Source of the DNA: Bacteroidota bacterium
GTDB taxonomy: Bacteria > Bacteroidota > Bacteroidia > Chitinophagales > Chitinophagaceae
Direction of reading: 5' to 3'
DNA length: 34,456 nucleotides
Assembly: GCA_023391895.1 (NCBI GenBank)
Contig: JAEWAC010000382.1
Coordinates: 1-34,456 of the forward strand
A program made the translations under genes and the position numbers. Positions 33,625-34,456 of the stretch are shown in pieces. The notes under the pieces were generated by a model, which was not told the origin of the DNA, searched no databases, and was given only the letters and a program-made list of their open reading frames with translations. Position 1 is the stretch's first letter. Every line of letters starts with the position of its first letter.

Positions 33625-34456
33625 ATGACAGCATCGTTATTGTACCCTTCACAATGTTTACTTGGTGAAGGGCCTGTCTGGCATGCGGAAAGAAAAAGCT
33701 GCTTCTGGGTCGATATCATCAGCGGGCGCTTGTACGAATTCCAATGGGCGCATAAGGATGCAAAACAATGGAAGTTTAACTATAGCGTAACGGCGGTTAT
33801 GCCGGGAACCAAAAATGCACTCCTCTTAGGGTTAAATACAGGTATTGGCAAGTTCGATCTGCAGACTGAAACATTGGAATGGTTGCTGGACATCGAACCG
33901 GGATTGCCGGAAAATCGATGTAATGATGGCCGTTGCGATAGCCAGGGAAGATTATGGATCGGTACGATGCACAGACATTTTAAGCCGGGGGCAGGCACTT
34001 TGTATTGTATTGACCGGGACAGGAATATCCACAAGAAATTAAATGCTGTTAGCATTTCGAACGGACTTGCCTGGTCACTAGATGATACGCGGTTGTACCA
34101 TATAGATAGTCCTACCCAGCAGGTTAACTCATTTGTTTATGAGCGAATATCAGGAAACATTTACTATGAAAAAACGGCCATCCAAATTCCTCCTGATATG
34201 GGTACTCCTGATGGGATGACCATTGATGAAGAAGGAATGTTATGGATTGCCCATTGGGGCGGTTATGGTGTATACCGTTGGAATCCTTTCAATGGCCAGT
34301 TGCTGGATAAAATTGAAATACCTGCACCTAACGTTTCCTCATGTACGTTTGCTGGTGAAAACCTGGAGTTCCTCGTGATTACTACTGCCCGGGAGCATCT
34401 AACTGATGTTCAACTAAAAAAATATCCACAAAGTGGTGATGTATTCTGCGTCAAGC
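33625..34456 (+). CDS. SMP-30/gluconolactonase-family lactonase (3' end outside window)
   Basis: The frame is open from ATG 33625 to the right edge (277 codons). The family is about 290 residues long, so only a short tail should be missing. The metal ligands of the six-bladed propeller are at expected places: Glu15 (L-L-G-E-G-P-V-W), Asn100 (N-R-C-N-D-G-R), Asn146 (I-S-N-G-L-A-W-S) and Asp196 (T-P-D-G-M). It hydrolyses sugar lactones, the step after oxidation of an aldose at C1, so it pairs naturally with one of the SDRs to make galactonate or a related acid. It starts 24 bp after the TIM-barrel gene in the same operon. No signal peptide is seen, so it is cytoplasmic. Confidence 0.9.
   Translation, partial: MTASLLYPSQCLLGEGPVWHAERKSCFWVDIISGRLYEFQWAHKDAKQWKFNYSVTAVMPGTKNALLLGLNTGIGKFDLQTETLEWLLDIEPGLPENRCNDGRCDSQGRLWIGTMHRHFKPGAGTLYCIDRDRNIHKKLNAVSISNGLAWSLDDTRLYHIDSPTQQVNSFVYERISGNIYYEKTAIQIPPDMGTPDGMTIDEEGMLWIAHWGGYGVYRWNPFNGQLLDKIEIPAPNVSSCTFAGENLEFLVITTAREHLTDVQLKKYPQSGDVFCVK

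Noticed and set aside
1..34456. CRISPR arrays, rRNA, intact transposases, phage genes or defence islands
   Set aside because: I looked for regular direct repeats with spacers, transposase and integrase motifs and defence-gene signatures. Only the lone HNH gene was found, which is not enough to claim a defence system.

Overview
The window looks like chromosomal DNA of a Bacteroidota bacterium, probably of the Chitinophagaceae type. The signs are a huge secreted protein of MBG/Ig-like repeats with a type IX secretion (T9SS) tail, a SusC/SusD pair whose SusC carries an N-terminal STN domain, a SusD lipoprotein, AraC and LacI regulators, and starts that lack clear Shine-Dalgarno sequences. The genus is not determined from the sequence.

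Layout. (1) 1-6.2 kb: the 3' part of a repeat-rich surface protein, then an OmpA-family outer-membrane protein, closed by a strong intrinsic terminator at 6170-6217. (2) 6.2-10 kb: a gene-poor stretch of decayed genes. It holds an alpha/beta-hydrolase remnant, an HNH nuclease that seems to lack its N-terminus, a frameshifted conserved hypothetical, a possible amidinotransferase fragment, and about 1.2 kb in which I recognise nothing. (3) 10-12.2 kb: divergent AraC-type and LacI-type regulators. Their shared intergenic region contains the same 17-bp sequence twice in inverted orientation, each copy centred on a perfect 12-bp palindrome. (4) 12.8-34.5 kb: one long catabolic locus, all on the + strand: susC, susD, a GH29-like glycosidase, an MFS sugar-acid transporter, a RbsD/FucU-type mutarotase, an SDR, dgoD, dgoK, a KDPG/KDPGal aldolase, a second GH29-like glycosidase, a tandem alpha/beta-hydrolase, a HUMPS-family (HPS/KGPDC) enzyme, a medium-chain dehydrogenase, a second SDR, a xylose-isomerase-like TIM barrel and an SMP-30 lactonase cut by the window end.

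How the genes fit together. DgoD, DgoK and the aldolase form the D-galactonate (De Ley-Doudoroff) route to pyruvate and glyceraldehyde 3-phosphate. The DgoD metal and catalytic residues fall at the same numbers as in the E. coli enzyme. SusCD, two exported GH29-like enzymes and an exported esterase-like protein suggest that the sugar comes from a glycan or decorated oligosaccharide. The last five genes form a tightly packed second module (overlaps of 4 and 1 nt) of dehydrogenases, a D-x-K-x-x-D barrel, a TIM-barrel isomerase/epimerase/lyase and a lactonase. I cannot assign its substrate, and it is the part most likely to hide an undescribed sugar or sugar-acid pathway.

The most unexpected non-coding signal is a 68-bp sequence present three times at about 75% ungapped identity (12351, 21547 and 27556). 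All copies are in the same orientation, each in the intergenic region in front of a transcription unit of the catabolic locus. A weaker fourth candidate lies near 25.7 kb. All assignments come from reading motifs by eye; no database search was run.
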